From the NCBI GenBank assembly GCA_003116995.1, contig BDSL01000018.1:992001-1056000 (forward strand): a stretch of DNA of 64,000 bases, in the 5' to 3' direction. This document shows positions 23,250 to 34,647 of this stretch, piece by piece. Made by a program: the position numbers and the translations under genes. The first letter of the stretch is position 1, and each line of letters opens with the position of its first letter. This DNA comes from Yamagishiella unicocca (taxonomy: Eukaryota > Chlorophyta > Chlorophyceae > Chlamydomonadales > Volvocaceae). The notes beneath the pieces are model-generated. The model saw only the letters and a program-made list of their open reading frames with translations, was not told the DNA's origin and ran no database searches.

Positions 23250-25430
23250 TCAGGATATGGGGAGATGGCACACGGATATGGCACACGGAACTGAGCGCCG
23301 AATTCCCCTGCGCCGTAGGCTCCGGATGGAAAAGGGTTACCAGAGGTTCTCGGAAGCTGCGGCGTGTCTCTGGTAGGATCAGCACAGCTGTTTGTGATTT
23401 TGGGTACAGTGATACGGTATGGTAGGCTGCCTTCAATAAGCGGGATGATAAGCTGCCGACGAATACGGCTTGCAAGTCAATACCCTCACTAGGTTCTCGG
23501 GGCCAGCTGTGTTTGTATGAAAATGTTCGCAACGTAGGCTCTGGAAATGGGCATTCGCTTGCTTGTGCGCTGCCCTCCAACCGCCTCAAGTTGCACGACA
23601 CAATTATTGGTTTAATGCTCAGGGCTTCCTCCGTGCTTGATATGGAGTGCAGAGTGCACATTTTGGCGAGAGTCGAATAGCACCGGATTTGTTATAAGAC
23701 AGCTGTTACGAAGCTTGAAATCCTGGGCCGCTTGATGGTCTTTGAGCGTGCGCCTCTGGTCCACCTCGACGATGCGTTGCCCCAACGACGCGTTAATACA
23801 TTGCATGACCAGGCATGACCCCGGACCGGCGCTCTCTTGTTACCCGTAGCATCGATGGCTTGGGTGTACGGTCTCAGAACCCTGGATACAAGCTCGTAGG
23901 CCGAAGGAATGCAGAGGACACAGAACTTCAAACCCGACCATCGCAGCTTAGACGAGTATCGCGATAACTGTCTGGCCACGATACACATCACTACTCCGTG
24001 AGGCAACCCAAGAAGTTACTTGCTTTCTCCCGTGCAGGGGGGAATTCTTACAGGTAGCGCCGCTGGGCATCGCCTGACCCTGAAGGAGACAAAGGCAGCA
24101 AAGGGACCTGACGGACCAGACGGCAAGCTAGCCAGCATACCCAGGGAGATATCCTGTGGATCACTCGACAGCCCAAACCCCTTGGTGCACGGTAGCCCAC
24201 AAACATATTCGAGGGCAAAGCGGATAGTGGTCCCTTTCGCATGTCGCGACAGATGACTGCACACATCCGGTTTTCCGTCCTGTGTAGCTCGGTCTCGCAA
24301 CACTACGGTTGCTCTGTGCAAGCACGACCCGATGTATTTGACAATATGTTATATGCGTCCCCAGCACAAACAACAAACTTAACTCGAAAACTGTTGTTAG
24401 GATCGAATCGCATCACGCGCTCAGCGTACCAGTATGCGGGTGCCCCATATCGCGCCCCTTATCGGGTGTTGCACACTGCGGGCACCAGGACAGCGCTGCT
24501 GTCCTTGCGTCCGAAAGTTACCCTGCCCGCCAGGGGGCACGACACCATCTGTAATGACATGGAGGACTGTGGTATACGATATTGGACGGTCCAGCACGTA
24601 CGGTGCGCAGGCGACCCGGGGACAACACGATACCCTGCGGTGGTGGTGGTGGTGGTGGATCTACATCCGGTAGGCCTGGTAAATTAGAGAGACCGCTGTT
24701 GTGTACCTGCAAGTGCCACCCAGGACGACCTACCCGCTCCCCTGCACCGCTGCCTCTGTGCAGCCACATCTAATGCACGCACCACGCGTGCGTGGCGTGT
24801 CCACGAGACGGTTGGCGGCGCAGAAGGCGGGAATCGTGCTTCCCGTCACTCCCATACCCCAGCCGCAGGAGAATCCTGTCTAGGCTCGCCTAACCCGCGT
24901 AGTAGCTCCATACGACTTACACTCTGTGCCCTCCTTATGCCCACGCAACCCAAGACCCTGCTGCGCGTCCTTGCTCGTGACGTTTCGCCTCAAGGCCCTT
25001 GATGAGCGGAGTAAGGGTTTCTGACGGGACGCAGCCATCGAACAAATACTGACGCTCACATACTGTATGGACAGGCTCGTAGCGCGCTGACTCCCAATGT
25101 CTTCGGTGCCCTTTGGACCAAGCGGAATAGCATGCTTGACACGCCTGTATGGCTAGAGATGACAATGGCTATCCAAATAAATATAAAGACGAATGAAAGC
25201 AGGCTGGAGAGCTAAAGATGCACGCAAGTTGTGAACTCACGGAGCAGCGAGCACGCAAAGTTTCAGTGTTAGGTATGGAAAAGAATATAATATTTAAGAG
25301 TAATTGTATGTAAAGACTGCGAGCAGACAAGTCCTCAAGAGTGCAGGAGGCCCCCTGGAGCTTTTGTACAAATGTAGCCCACTGCCACGCTTGCTCCTCC
25401 CTCTTTCCTCATAGGGGTAAACTAAGCACC
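23250..25430. other. Intergenic
   Basis: Between tryptophan synthase alpha and RPL12. A short (GGT)n tract lies near 24640-24657. The pyrimidine-rich stretch just before 25413 (TCCTCCCTCTTTCCTCATAG) resembles a splice acceptor, so RPL12 may have a 5'-UTR intron. No gene was seen. Confidence 0.5.
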
Positions 25431-27886
25431 ATGCCGCCGAAGTTCGACCCCAATGATGTTATTGAGGTGTGCGTGCGTGTGACGGGTGGCGAGGTGGGTG
25501 CCGCCTCCTCGCTGGCCCCTAAGATTGGTCCTTTGGGTCTGTCTCCCAAGAAGATTGGTGAGGATATTGCCAAGGAGACGGCCAAGGACTGGAAGGGCCT
25601 GCGCATCACCGTCAAGCTGACGGTCCAGAACCGCCAGGCAAAGATTTCGGTCATTCCCTCGGCGGCCGCGCTGGTCATTAAGGCTCTCAAGGAGCCGGTC
25701 CGGGACCGCAAGAAGGTGGGCAGACCAGCAGCTGGAGCATTTACCTGGCGCATTATTCGCAGCAGCGCAGCCGCCGGTGTTCCATCTCGCGCCGGCCGCC
25801 GTCCTGTACGGCCTCTAGAGTGCATGCTTCACGTGGAACTAAATGGAGGACCGCAGCTAACAGTATTTAAGGATGTGTTGGGGGTTTGGTCACAAAAGCT
25901 TGTCTCGTTACGCTGGTCGGCGTGACCCATCTCGCATGCAGCACATTTAGGCGCCAACCGTCGCTGGCCTCATGTGCCGCGCAGGAGAAGAACATCAAGC
26001 ACACTGGAAGTGTCACGATGTCGGACATCATCGAGATCGCCCGCGTGATGCGGCCGCGCAGCTGCGCCAAGGACCTGGCGAACGGCTGCAAGGAGATTTT
26101 GGGGACAGCTGTGTCCGTGGGCTGCAAAGTGGACGGCAAGGACCCGCGCGACGTCATTACGGCGGTGGGTCGGGGTGCGGTCCGTGGCAATACGTGGAGA
26201 GTGAAGCTAACCCCCGGGGGAAGGGAGGGCAACTGGGGCGCATCTGCATATCAGGTTCGCACCGCCCCTGTCCACCCCAAAAAATATCATAGGGCAAATG
26301 TGAGTGACAACACCCGAATCGTGCTAGTATGGGACCTGTGTTGAAGTGCGGCAACCCTTGCAATGGCTCTCCGGGTCCCAACGCACGAAATGCCGCCCGC
26401 GCGGAACTAGTATGGAGTGCAGCTCCCAACCGATCACAGACGGAAGCGAGGGTTACACGCACTCATTAGGGAAAGCGATACTTGGCCGTTGCTAGAGCAG
26501 ATCGTGGGGTGAATGGGGGACTAGCGACTGAAGGACGGTGCGGGCATGGAACGAGACTGCCCTCCCTAAGATGCGAAGGGAATGCGATTCGAAGTCACAG
26601 GTGTGAATGGATAGGCAGTGCCACCCGCTATGCTGGCTCATCGTGACGGTCGCCATGCTGCACTTGTTGATGCCAATACGGAGGGGCGGGGCTGAAGATG
26701 GTTTCATAGCGGGGGTGAGGACGTGAGGACCGGCGTTGCTGACCAAGTCGTAGTGAGTGCGAGCCCTGGGCGCCATATACATCATCAGCAAGCTGTTGGG
26801 CGCAAAGGTCGTAACCCCACACGTGAACGAGTAGACGGATTAAGGGACTGGACTCGACGGTGTGGGCATCTGGGATGGGCGCGAAGCGCGCTCGGGTTGC
26901 CCATGTTGTCACGGGTCTATTCATGTTACTATCAGTTTAGCGGTGGATGAACTTCTAGAAGGGGTGCGCTGTAACCTCAGGGGGAGGATCGCGTGTGGAA
27001 TCTGTGCGGTAGAGGGTCTGCGTATGATGGGATGCAGAGGGTGGCAAAGGTTGTTTTTGGAACGTGGGAAGCCAGTCCGTTTACTGCGGTGGGATTGCGG
27101 TGATGGCTGATGTGTTTGCATACTCGTGCTCTGCCAACTCATCTGTTCCATCACGCAAATCGCCTATCCTAACCTACGCAACCCCGTCGTGTGCTTGTGC
27201 GCGCCGCCGTTATGACGACGTTAAACGTCGGGCAAAGGGTGATAATTGCGGAAGGAAGATAGGAGGAATCTGATCAACAGCATGGCACTGGAAGTAGCTG
27301 GAGGCGTTGGGAATGGGTGGGGTGCGAGTCGGGGCTACCTGGGCTACCGTGTCGTACGCGATATACGTCGGGGGGTGCACCTATGACACGTGCATGCTCG
27401 ACCGGGACAGCCAGCTGGGGTGCTCGCTCCGCCTGTCGATGTACAGTTGTGCCAGTCGTTACGTCGCACCCTGCGGGAACAGTTCGTGTGATGGGGGTCG
27501 TCATGGACGTCTGATGGTTCAGGTGGTGGCCCAGGTCAATATGCCAAGAGTCGTAACCAGGGGAAAGCGGTCGCCATCCCCAGACATCAGTGTGGTGTGG
27601 CCAGATGCCGAATGGAGAAGTTGCATGATTTTGGTTACCCAAAGCGTTTCACTAACTTCTCTCGTCAGGAAGCGAGGCAAAGCACCTTTCGGAAAGCTGG
27701 AAGGAATCTGGCGCGAAAATTGCGGTTGTGCTTCGTTGGGGGTGGCATGGCGGTAGGCAACGGGGTACTGGACTTCTCGACGAAGAAGCTGCATACGTCG
27801 TCTTGGAATTGCTCATGACATATCCTCCCCCTGTCCGTGTCCCTGTGCAGATCAGCGAGGGCACCATCGAGGTCCCCGACGCCTAA
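25431..27886 (+). CDS. RPL12: 60S ribosomal protein L12 (uL11)
   Basis: Three exons (25431-25715, 25985-26164, 27851-27886) encode 166 aa, the usual eukaryotic length. uL11 forms the base of the ribosomal P-stalk at the GTPase-associated centre. The protein begins [10 protein letters not shown], continues with the characteristic [20 protein letters not shown] and [11 protein letters not shown], then [15 protein letters not shown], and in exon 2 [21 protein letters not shown]. The last exon encodes only 11 residues ([11 protein letters not shown]). The start is fixed by the conserved N-terminus; an upstream in-frame ATG at 25341 is rejected for that reason. Intron 2 is long (1,686 bases) for such a gene. 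A TGTAA at about 27919 is a plausible polyadenylation signal. Confidence 0.96.
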
Positions 27887-28694
27887 GCAACGGCCGCCTG
27901 AGCAGACCTGGAGCGCTCTGTAACATGTACACGAAAATGGTCGAATTGTCTTTTCTGGGGGCCCTTTCGCATCGCATTGAGCAGTGCCGGAACGCCGACA
28001 GGCAGGGTCAAGCAGCATAGATGAGCCAGCCGAATTGGAAGGGTCGTGTCTGATTAGAGAGTACAGCAGGGGGGGCATTGTTGGGGAGCGGGTCTGTAGC
28101 CACAGAATCCAGCATTCCAGAATGGTTCATGCAAGTGGTATATACCTTCCACGACAAAATTGACATTGCCTCTCTCGCCAAATACCGGTTGGCCACGAAG
28201 GAGATACCCCAGTAGGCCTTATTTGCGTCCACAAGCAGTCCTGCCACACTCTTCACCCGCACGGATGGGTGCATACGTGCCTTACCGCCCTGCAAATACG
28301 GTTCTCTGGGATAGCCAGGGGTGCTGGATGCCCACACGACCGAAATCAGCTAGTAACTGCCAGTAAAATAACGACGTATCCTTCCTAGTACACCGTCTCA
28401 GCATTGTCTACTGCAGACGACAGCTATATCTGCACACTCTGCACAGCGCAAATAGCTACCGTAAGTGCCCCATAGGACATAAGGAATGACACAGTGGTGA
28501 TATCAGTGCAGCGCTTCTATATGGGTCATTCTATATGGGCCAGGCCGCTTGCAACATCTGTCGCGCATGTCTGGCACAGCATTCCGTTGGCGATGCCTTG
28601 ACAGCTGCTCCAGATCCCAAAGGCTGTTGGCCGTTGGAGCAACATAACTCTGGGTTTCACCCCCTCAATACGCTGGGTTTTACTCCCTCAACAC
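27887..28694. other. Intergenic, tail-to-tail gap
   Basis: Separates the 3' ends of RPL12 and the small minus-strand gene. A short direct repeat (TCTATATGGG at about 28517 and 28530; a TGGGTTT-AC-CCCTCAA phrase twice at 28650-28690) is the only structure noticed. Confidence 0.5.
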
Positions 28695-29652
28695 TCAAAG
28701 GATGTCCGACATTTGCGATCGCATTTTGTTGGCCTGGTAGCTGTTGCGGCTGTCGAAGAAGTTGCTGCGCGCCTGCTGCGACGCAGGAGGCGCCAGCTGG
28801 GGTGCGGCGGAGCGCTCAGACGCAAGCTGCGGGTAAGGCGCGGAAGGATAATTTCACTTAGCAGGACGAACACTGCAGTGCTTCCACAGACAAATTGTAC
28901 GAGGCGCTGCATGAGCAGATGGTAAAACAGTGCACCACGTTTTAAGGGAAATGACTTTCGTATGCAGTTACGGTCATTGGCTGACCTTATACTCCGCGGG
29001 ACAGATGCCACCCGAGTGACGGTACTGCAACACGTCACTGTAGGCGCTGCGGCCGACGTCGTAGCCGGCCCGCGTCTGCTTCTTGGTGAGCAGCACGCAT
29101 GCCGGCGCTGTCGTTGGCCTGGACGTCACGAACACGTCTGCATGCGCACCGGATCAGGCACTGGAGCATTACAACACGGTTGACGGCAGCCCCAGGTGCC
29201 AAAGCGACGTGCAGCTATCAGCTTCAGCCAGCACGGCACGAGCACGGAAGTTTCGCTATGGTTAGGCCACTATCATCAAGAATACCGGGGTAATATTTGC
29301 AGCGTGTGGGTTTTGAAATCAGGCGGCCATGCACAGGACGGGTCCCCTAGCTAATGGAACCCCTCCGTGCTCGCTAGGGTGGGAGGTGCTCCTTGGGACC
29401 CGCCAGGGGTTAATAGCTTATAGTGCGCTACGGGGGACGTCTGACATTTGGCCAATATCCGCCCGGTCAAGTCAACACAACCCCAAACATACCTCGGCGG
29501 GCGGAGCCGAGAAGCGCGTAGGTTGGTTGTACCTGCTCCGTGTCCTCGGCCACTGCGCCCAAGACCCGATCAGTGCGGGGCCAAGCCGTGCCAGGGCGCC
29601 GCATGGGCTTTACAGCCTGTGCCTGTATGCCATCAGCAAAACAGGCAGCCAT
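28695..29652 (-). CDS. Small conserved-looking protein of unknown function (147 aa)
   Basis: Three minus-strand exons: 29652-29493, 29137-28986 and 28826-28695. Junctions are G|GTATGT to GCAG|AC and AAG|GTCAGC to CGCAG|CTT, both in phase. The protein starts MAACFADGIQAQAVKPMRRP. It has a compact middle (LLTKKQTRAGYDVGRSAYSD followed by VLQYRHSGGICPAEYK) that looks folded, and a basic Gln/Asn/Ser-rich C-terminus (FFDSRNSYQANKMRSQMSDI). No signal peptide or membrane segment. The short repeated Tyr/Arg/Gly-rich style resembles small axonemal (microtubule inner) proteins, but this is only an impression; I recognise no family. Confidence 0.6.
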
Positions 29653-32600
29653 CCCGATTCATAAAGGGAAAGAGAAAGGCCACCGCGTGTACACTGCGAA
29701 ATGCGAAATGTGGTCTGCCTTGCTTTGCTAATGACACTTCGACCTACAATCTAGATGTTCACAACCGATACGGAGGGCGTCCAACACGCTGAGTTCGAAC
29801 GCTCTGCCGGTCCCAAACCCCTTGCAGCACCCCGTGTCGCACCGGCGACATGACGGCTGCACCTCCTCCTGATAGGTGGGTCTCATATGAGCGGTTGGAG
29901 ACGCGTAGTGCGGTGCGTGGAGCATCGCCTGCAGAGGCCTTGTCTGCAGGGCGCTCCCGCTGTTGTTGCAGCAACCCAGACCTGCCCGTGGTGGTGGAGC
30001 ACGGCAGCAAAGTGACATGAAGTCCAAGGCGCAAGCATGCTGCGCGCAGGCTCACACCATTCACCTTAGACCTAATACGCTCCCAAAGTAAGCCAATCAG
30101 CCGCCCCACAACAGGTAAGCATAGCATTAGTAAGCCAAAAGCTACCACCCAAACGGGTCGGGTCATCACTGCCGAACCGTGCAATTTGCCCGTCGAGGCA
30201 GAAGGCATACCTGAAACATTAGTTGTTACTTTACCAACCCACATCGTCCAACCAACCTACATGGATGAAGCAAAACTCTTGCCGGGGACAAACTGCTTGG
30301 ACGGGTGGAACGCCCATTCTTTCTCATCCGGCGGGGGCGAACCCCTTCCCCTCAGACGGACAGCCTTCCCATTGTTGATGCCAGTCACGGACCCTGAGAA
30401 CATCAGTATAACGGTTGATTATTTGCGCTCGGGTTTTGGTGCTATTGCGGGTGTGCGGGCGTTGCCAGCTACGGCTATCAGCCTGGTTATCGACAGACAA
30501 CACACCTGCTGCATCCCCAGCGGGCGCCGCAACGGCCCTCCTCAGAGGTCGCCGGCAAAGTTCAATGTGGTTCGCTTGTCGGTCGTTGGCACGCTGCGCA
30601 GCCCCAGTACCAGCGACTGCAGGTGCAGCATTGCGGAGGAGCAATACGCAGAGACTGAAATGGTCGTGTGTTGGAGACCTTGCTCTGAGTCGAGGCCCAT
30701 TTGAGGGTTATCCCAGGGAAGCAACTTGACGCGGCCCTACCACGAGGAGAATCGGGCATCTTGAAGACACTTATAACACGATAAGCTCTATGAAGTGCCA
30801 GGGGCGCAACGACTGATATCTCAGAAAACGGAGGGAGAATGCATAGCTTGTGCTGTTTCTTTCGGCATCTCTTGGAATTCGATGTGTCTGTATTACAACG
30901 AAATTGTGGAAGATGTCCGAAGCCGGGAAGCCCGAAAGCTGTGCGGAAGTTGATTGTACGGAACAACTATGAACAGATTTCCTGTGTTGGTTTCCTGTAG
31001 ACTACAAAGAGATAATATTTTATTTCCTAGTTTGAGAAATGCCTGAGCTAAGCGACCTGCGTGTTATTTGCAAGCGGAGCTGTCTTTGCCTGGTGAGCTC
31101 TTAGTGAGAGAACACAGCTGCACATCAATCGGAGATTGTGATTTACGTGCATCCACGTATTGTTACGCAATCCCGTCGGCTGGCAGGCAGTACGACATCC
31201 TCGGTCGTAAGCGCCTCGGCGCGGCTATATCAGCGACCGAATTCGAAAACCACCATCTCGAGCATTGCGTCTTCCAGTGTGTGGACTACATACACGGGCA
31301 GCCCGAGCCAGTAGTGTGTCGCGACACCGCTGTAACTCCAACACGTACTTCTACTATGGGGGGCCCAACGTTGTTATGTACAACATGCGATGCGCACACA
31401 CCCTGGGCACACATCCTTTCTGTTTTTGTTACCCTTTTGTAACACATATCCTGGGCATGCGCGGAGGGTGCGTCCGCGTGCGCGTCCGGCCAAGGCATGT
31501 GCACTCACACAACAGAGTGTAACTCCACCGCTTAGGCACTGCCCGGATCAAACGCGACGTAGGATCGGCGGTGGTGGCGACCTCCCGTGGGGCGCCCGAT
31601 GCCAGGATGTTATGGCCGCAATAGGGGTTCGCCGGCACTCCCCGCGCCGTTGCATCTGCAACAGGGTGTGTGTGATGGTTTGCCTTTGTTCCGGCACAGT
31701 TCGGTCTCTGTCTTTTTCATCTCCTTCAGTGTCAGGCGATGTGCCCGATGGTATTGCCTCGTGGTCTGGAACGATGTGCCCGATGGTTTTGCCTTGTGGT
31801 CTGGAACCCACTGTAGCAGCTACTACTACCAAACAGGCCAGATGTGGTGGGTTCGCCTACCTTCTGAGTGAGCCCCAATATGCCTTATGGCCCGTCTTAC
31901 CCTACTCGTGATGCAACCGGCCCTGCCCGGCTACGCCCTGCTTCTCACAGTTGCGAAGAATACGCGTGCTGCCTGCCTTGTCGGTACTACCCAAGCTCTG
32001 CACTCTCCCCTGACATGTTATCCATGCAACGTCGCCCTTCCTGACCACCAGAGCGATTGAGCCGGCCGCCATCGTAGCATGCCTTCTGCGTCGCAGCATG
32101 CCGAAGTGCGGGGTTCCATGGTGTAGAAGCCCCACACAGTATCGTGTGCCAACCTACCAATACCGCGCAGTCCAGTGAGTTGTTGGGCTCTGTGTCAAGC
32201 AGCTTCCCACCTTAACTGCACCAACTGCCTGCGTCGTACATCGTACATGATTTACACAGCTACGGTAACGCAGCTACCCACGATTGGTCAGTCAAGTGCA
32301 TTACTTGCGGCTGAGGGAGTGAAGATGCGCCCATGCCGTCCATCTTGGCGCGCGCCATGCGCCAGCCAATTCCGTCTCCGTCGCGCCGTGATAAAAAGGA
32401 AAACATAAGTTGCACCGTAAGCACACGTAAGCAGCACCGCTGTGCGAAACTTGCACGTAATCTCCTGCTGAATGCGACCGCTGCTGCTGCGCTCCACAGA
32501 AGCATGCAGCCATCACCATGCGCACCGACGAAGCGCACGCACAAACAGGACCGTACAATATCAGCATGGAGCACCACAGTTTGTACGGCTTACTCACGTC

Positions 32601-32901
32601 ACGTGCACGTGTCATGAGTTATTACGGCCAACAACCAAATGACGGACTGCCGCCACAAGGTTTCCACGTCAGGCTCGCGTGCTTGCGACACCACGATATG
32701 GTCGCTTGTAACCCTAGAACGCATCCCCGCGCTCAGTGCCGCTGCTTTCAGGATGCCTTGCCATGTGCGAATGACAGATCCATAACTCATTGAGGCTCGT
32801 CCCGTCATGTCGGTAGGTTCGGTGAACATTCTAGCTTGGGCATGTAGGCCTCATGGCGCAAGGGTTGCAGCCTGCGCCGTGCCGCTGTCTGCGGTTCCAA
32901 T
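29653..32901. other. Gene-poor interval
   Basis: Two 160-170-codon open frames overlap on opposite strands at 29759-30244 (-) and 30186-30704 (+). The minus-strand one includes a hydrophobic helix, but neither shows splice-supported continuation or a known domain, so I do not call them genes. A dispersed repeat copy lies at about 31660-31850. The rest shows nothing. Confidence 0.4.
31660..31850 (+). repeat. Dispersed repeat copy C with an internal duplication
   Basis: CTTCAGTGTC...GATGTGCCCGATGG, GCCT-GTGGTCTGGAACCCACTGTA matches copy B (18950-19020) and, reverse-complemented, copy A. The GATGTGCCCGATGGT...TGGTCTGGAAC module is duplicated in tandem (about 31738-31771 and 31775-31808). The terminal TGGTCTGGAACCCACTGTA also matches the inverted-repeat end of the element at 11593. 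Confidence 0.6.
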
Positions 32902-34307
32902 TCATTTTTTGCCCTTCTTTCCGCCCTTGGAGCTGCTAACCGTCTCCCCACGTGCGATCCGCTCGCGCTCCATCTTAGCCAGGTAGATCGGGTTCTCCTG
33001 CGCCAGCGCCCCGTGAAACGTTTATTGGCCTTCAGCTGGGAAATTGATCGTCACTGCACGCAATACTGGACCTGACACCCAAGGGTAGGTTGACGAGAGT
33101 GCAGGCCTTTTCCCACGGATGTGCCTATGGCCGTGTCTCCCAAGCACTGGATGTCGGCCCTCGCTACCCAGTTGCCCAACCCTCCGTACAGAAGGCCATC
33201 AACTGGATTCTTACTGGGCCAATGTGCCTCTTGCAAATCCGCTATGTCCCCGGAGCTTGAAGCCGGTGTTACGCGCAACATATTCGTAGCTGCAACAGGT
33301 ATTGCACAGTGTGCACAGTGGCCCGTCTCGGGAGGTTCGGGAGGTCATACGACTCCTCATTTACGCGGCAAGCCTGCCCGACACCGCACCTCGAGGTCAT
33401 CCACGTCCGCGTTGGCAGGTGTAAGCGCCAGCACCTGCTGGTTGAGCGCCGGCGTGTTGGCGCCCTCTATCCGGGCCTTGAGTTGCCCATTCTAAATCGG
33501 CAATACAGACAGCGGCAAAGGATTACAGATTACTAACGAGCAACAACGCCGTTATTACGAAGTGGTCAATGGTTGTGCACAGGGACCCAAACCCGTGGAC
33601 CATAACACTGACGAATGACATGGCTTCCTTGGGATACGCTCCAATGCTACGTGCGGCAGCACACTCGTGACACCTTAGATCAGTGAGGGTTCCGTTTGAG
33701 CAGTGAGGGTTCCGTGGTATCCCTTCCATTTCCCACGCTTGTAGGCGCAACCCCGCGTGCCTGTGCTTACGGCCTGTGCTTAGGGCCGTGCTCCAGACCC
33801 AGCAGGCAGTGACGACAAAACCCCGACTGAAACATGGTGTGGTGCATGCATGGCGGGCCGGGGTGACACGAGCCGCCGCAAGTCTCAGGCCTACCCTGTA
33901 CAGTAGGAAGAGGGGCTCCGACCGCCCCCGGTGTTCCTTGGCCGCTTCAAGGAAGTTGCATTTCTCCGCGCACACCTGGATGTACAGATTGTGTGAGCAC
34001 TAGCGATAATATCCACTTTGGGGTTTAACCGAGCGCACCGTGAGGAATAGCAGCGCATTTTCATCGTCTCTGTCCAAACGGATTCGCCGGAATGTTGGTA
34101 GGACGCTTTTGCATGGACCACACCAGTCTGAGAAGATCTCCACGACTGTTGAGCAAAGCGGGGTTTGCAGGCTCCAGGTTATGCTAAGCTTCGATGGCCG
34201 TGCTCACATGCCTACCCACCTTTCAATCCTTTCCCCGCCAGCTTAGCCTCAAGTTCTGCATCGGTGTCGATGTGATATTGAACTGGCGGAAGGAGTCCAG
34301 CGGCCAT
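32902..34307 (-). CDS. DLC3: Outer-dynein-arm light chain, thioredoxin-like (LC3 type)
   Basis: Five minus-strand exons: 34307-34220, 34145-34039, 33975-33895, 33491-33390 and 32997-32902, all in phase, giving 157 aa (Chlamydomonas LC3 is about this length). The protein is a single thioredoxin fold with the redox motif WCGPC at 37-41 (VEIFSDWCGPCKSVLPTF), the cis-Pro region RSEPLFLLYRNGQL, and a tail DDLEENPIYLAKMERERIARG ending in a Lys/Gly-rich SSKGGKKGKK. LC3 and LC5 are the thioredoxin-like subunits that bind dynein heavy chains in the flagellar outer arm. This shows the organism builds motile flagella. It is divergently paired with NIP7, 340 bases between start codons. LC5 or an NME8/9-like protein are the alternatives; length and tail favour LC3. 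Confidence 0.88.
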
Positions 34308-34647
34308 TCTACAGAAACTTTTTAAGTCAAATATGCGCACCGGTGTAAAACAGTAATGTCAGCTAGCAGCCAGTATGCCAATATATCCTTAACACTTATG
34401 ATGCCCTGTTACTTCCTACCGTCGAATAGCCTTCATGCCTTCTGTCTAGACCGTCGTGCATGCCGTACATGCCGTCGCGGTTGTGTTTTCTCGACTATCC
34501 ACATTGGTCATATAGTGATCATCTCATTGCAAACTTTGGCGCGGTTCCAAAACGTTATATCCTTTATAAGCCTTTGTTGCGCGTTGGTTTTTCTTTCCGT
34601 CACCGGCGCGGCGTCTTCTTCCTGTTCAGCAAGAAATATTCGGAGCA
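34308..34647. promoter_or_regulatory. Divergent (bidirectional) promoter interval of DLC3 and NIP7
   Basis: Only 340 bases separate the two start codons, so both 5' UTRs and promoters must fit here. The interval is relatively A/T-rich compared with the flanking exons. No TATA box with canonical spacing was identified. Confidence 0.6.

Noticed and set aside
25341..25430. In-frame upstream ATG for RPL12
   Set aside because: The family N-terminus MPPKFDPN is strongly conserved, and a splice-acceptor-like TTTCCTCATAG lies between the two ATGs.
27100..27280. GGTGATGGCTGATG and GGTGATAA...CTGA in RPL12 intron 2, considered as snoRNA boxes
   Set aside because: Box spacing and consensus are poor and no guide match was recognised.
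29759..30704. Opposed open frames of 161 and 172 codons
   Set aside because: They overlap each other, lack known domains and cannot be extended by in-phase splicing.
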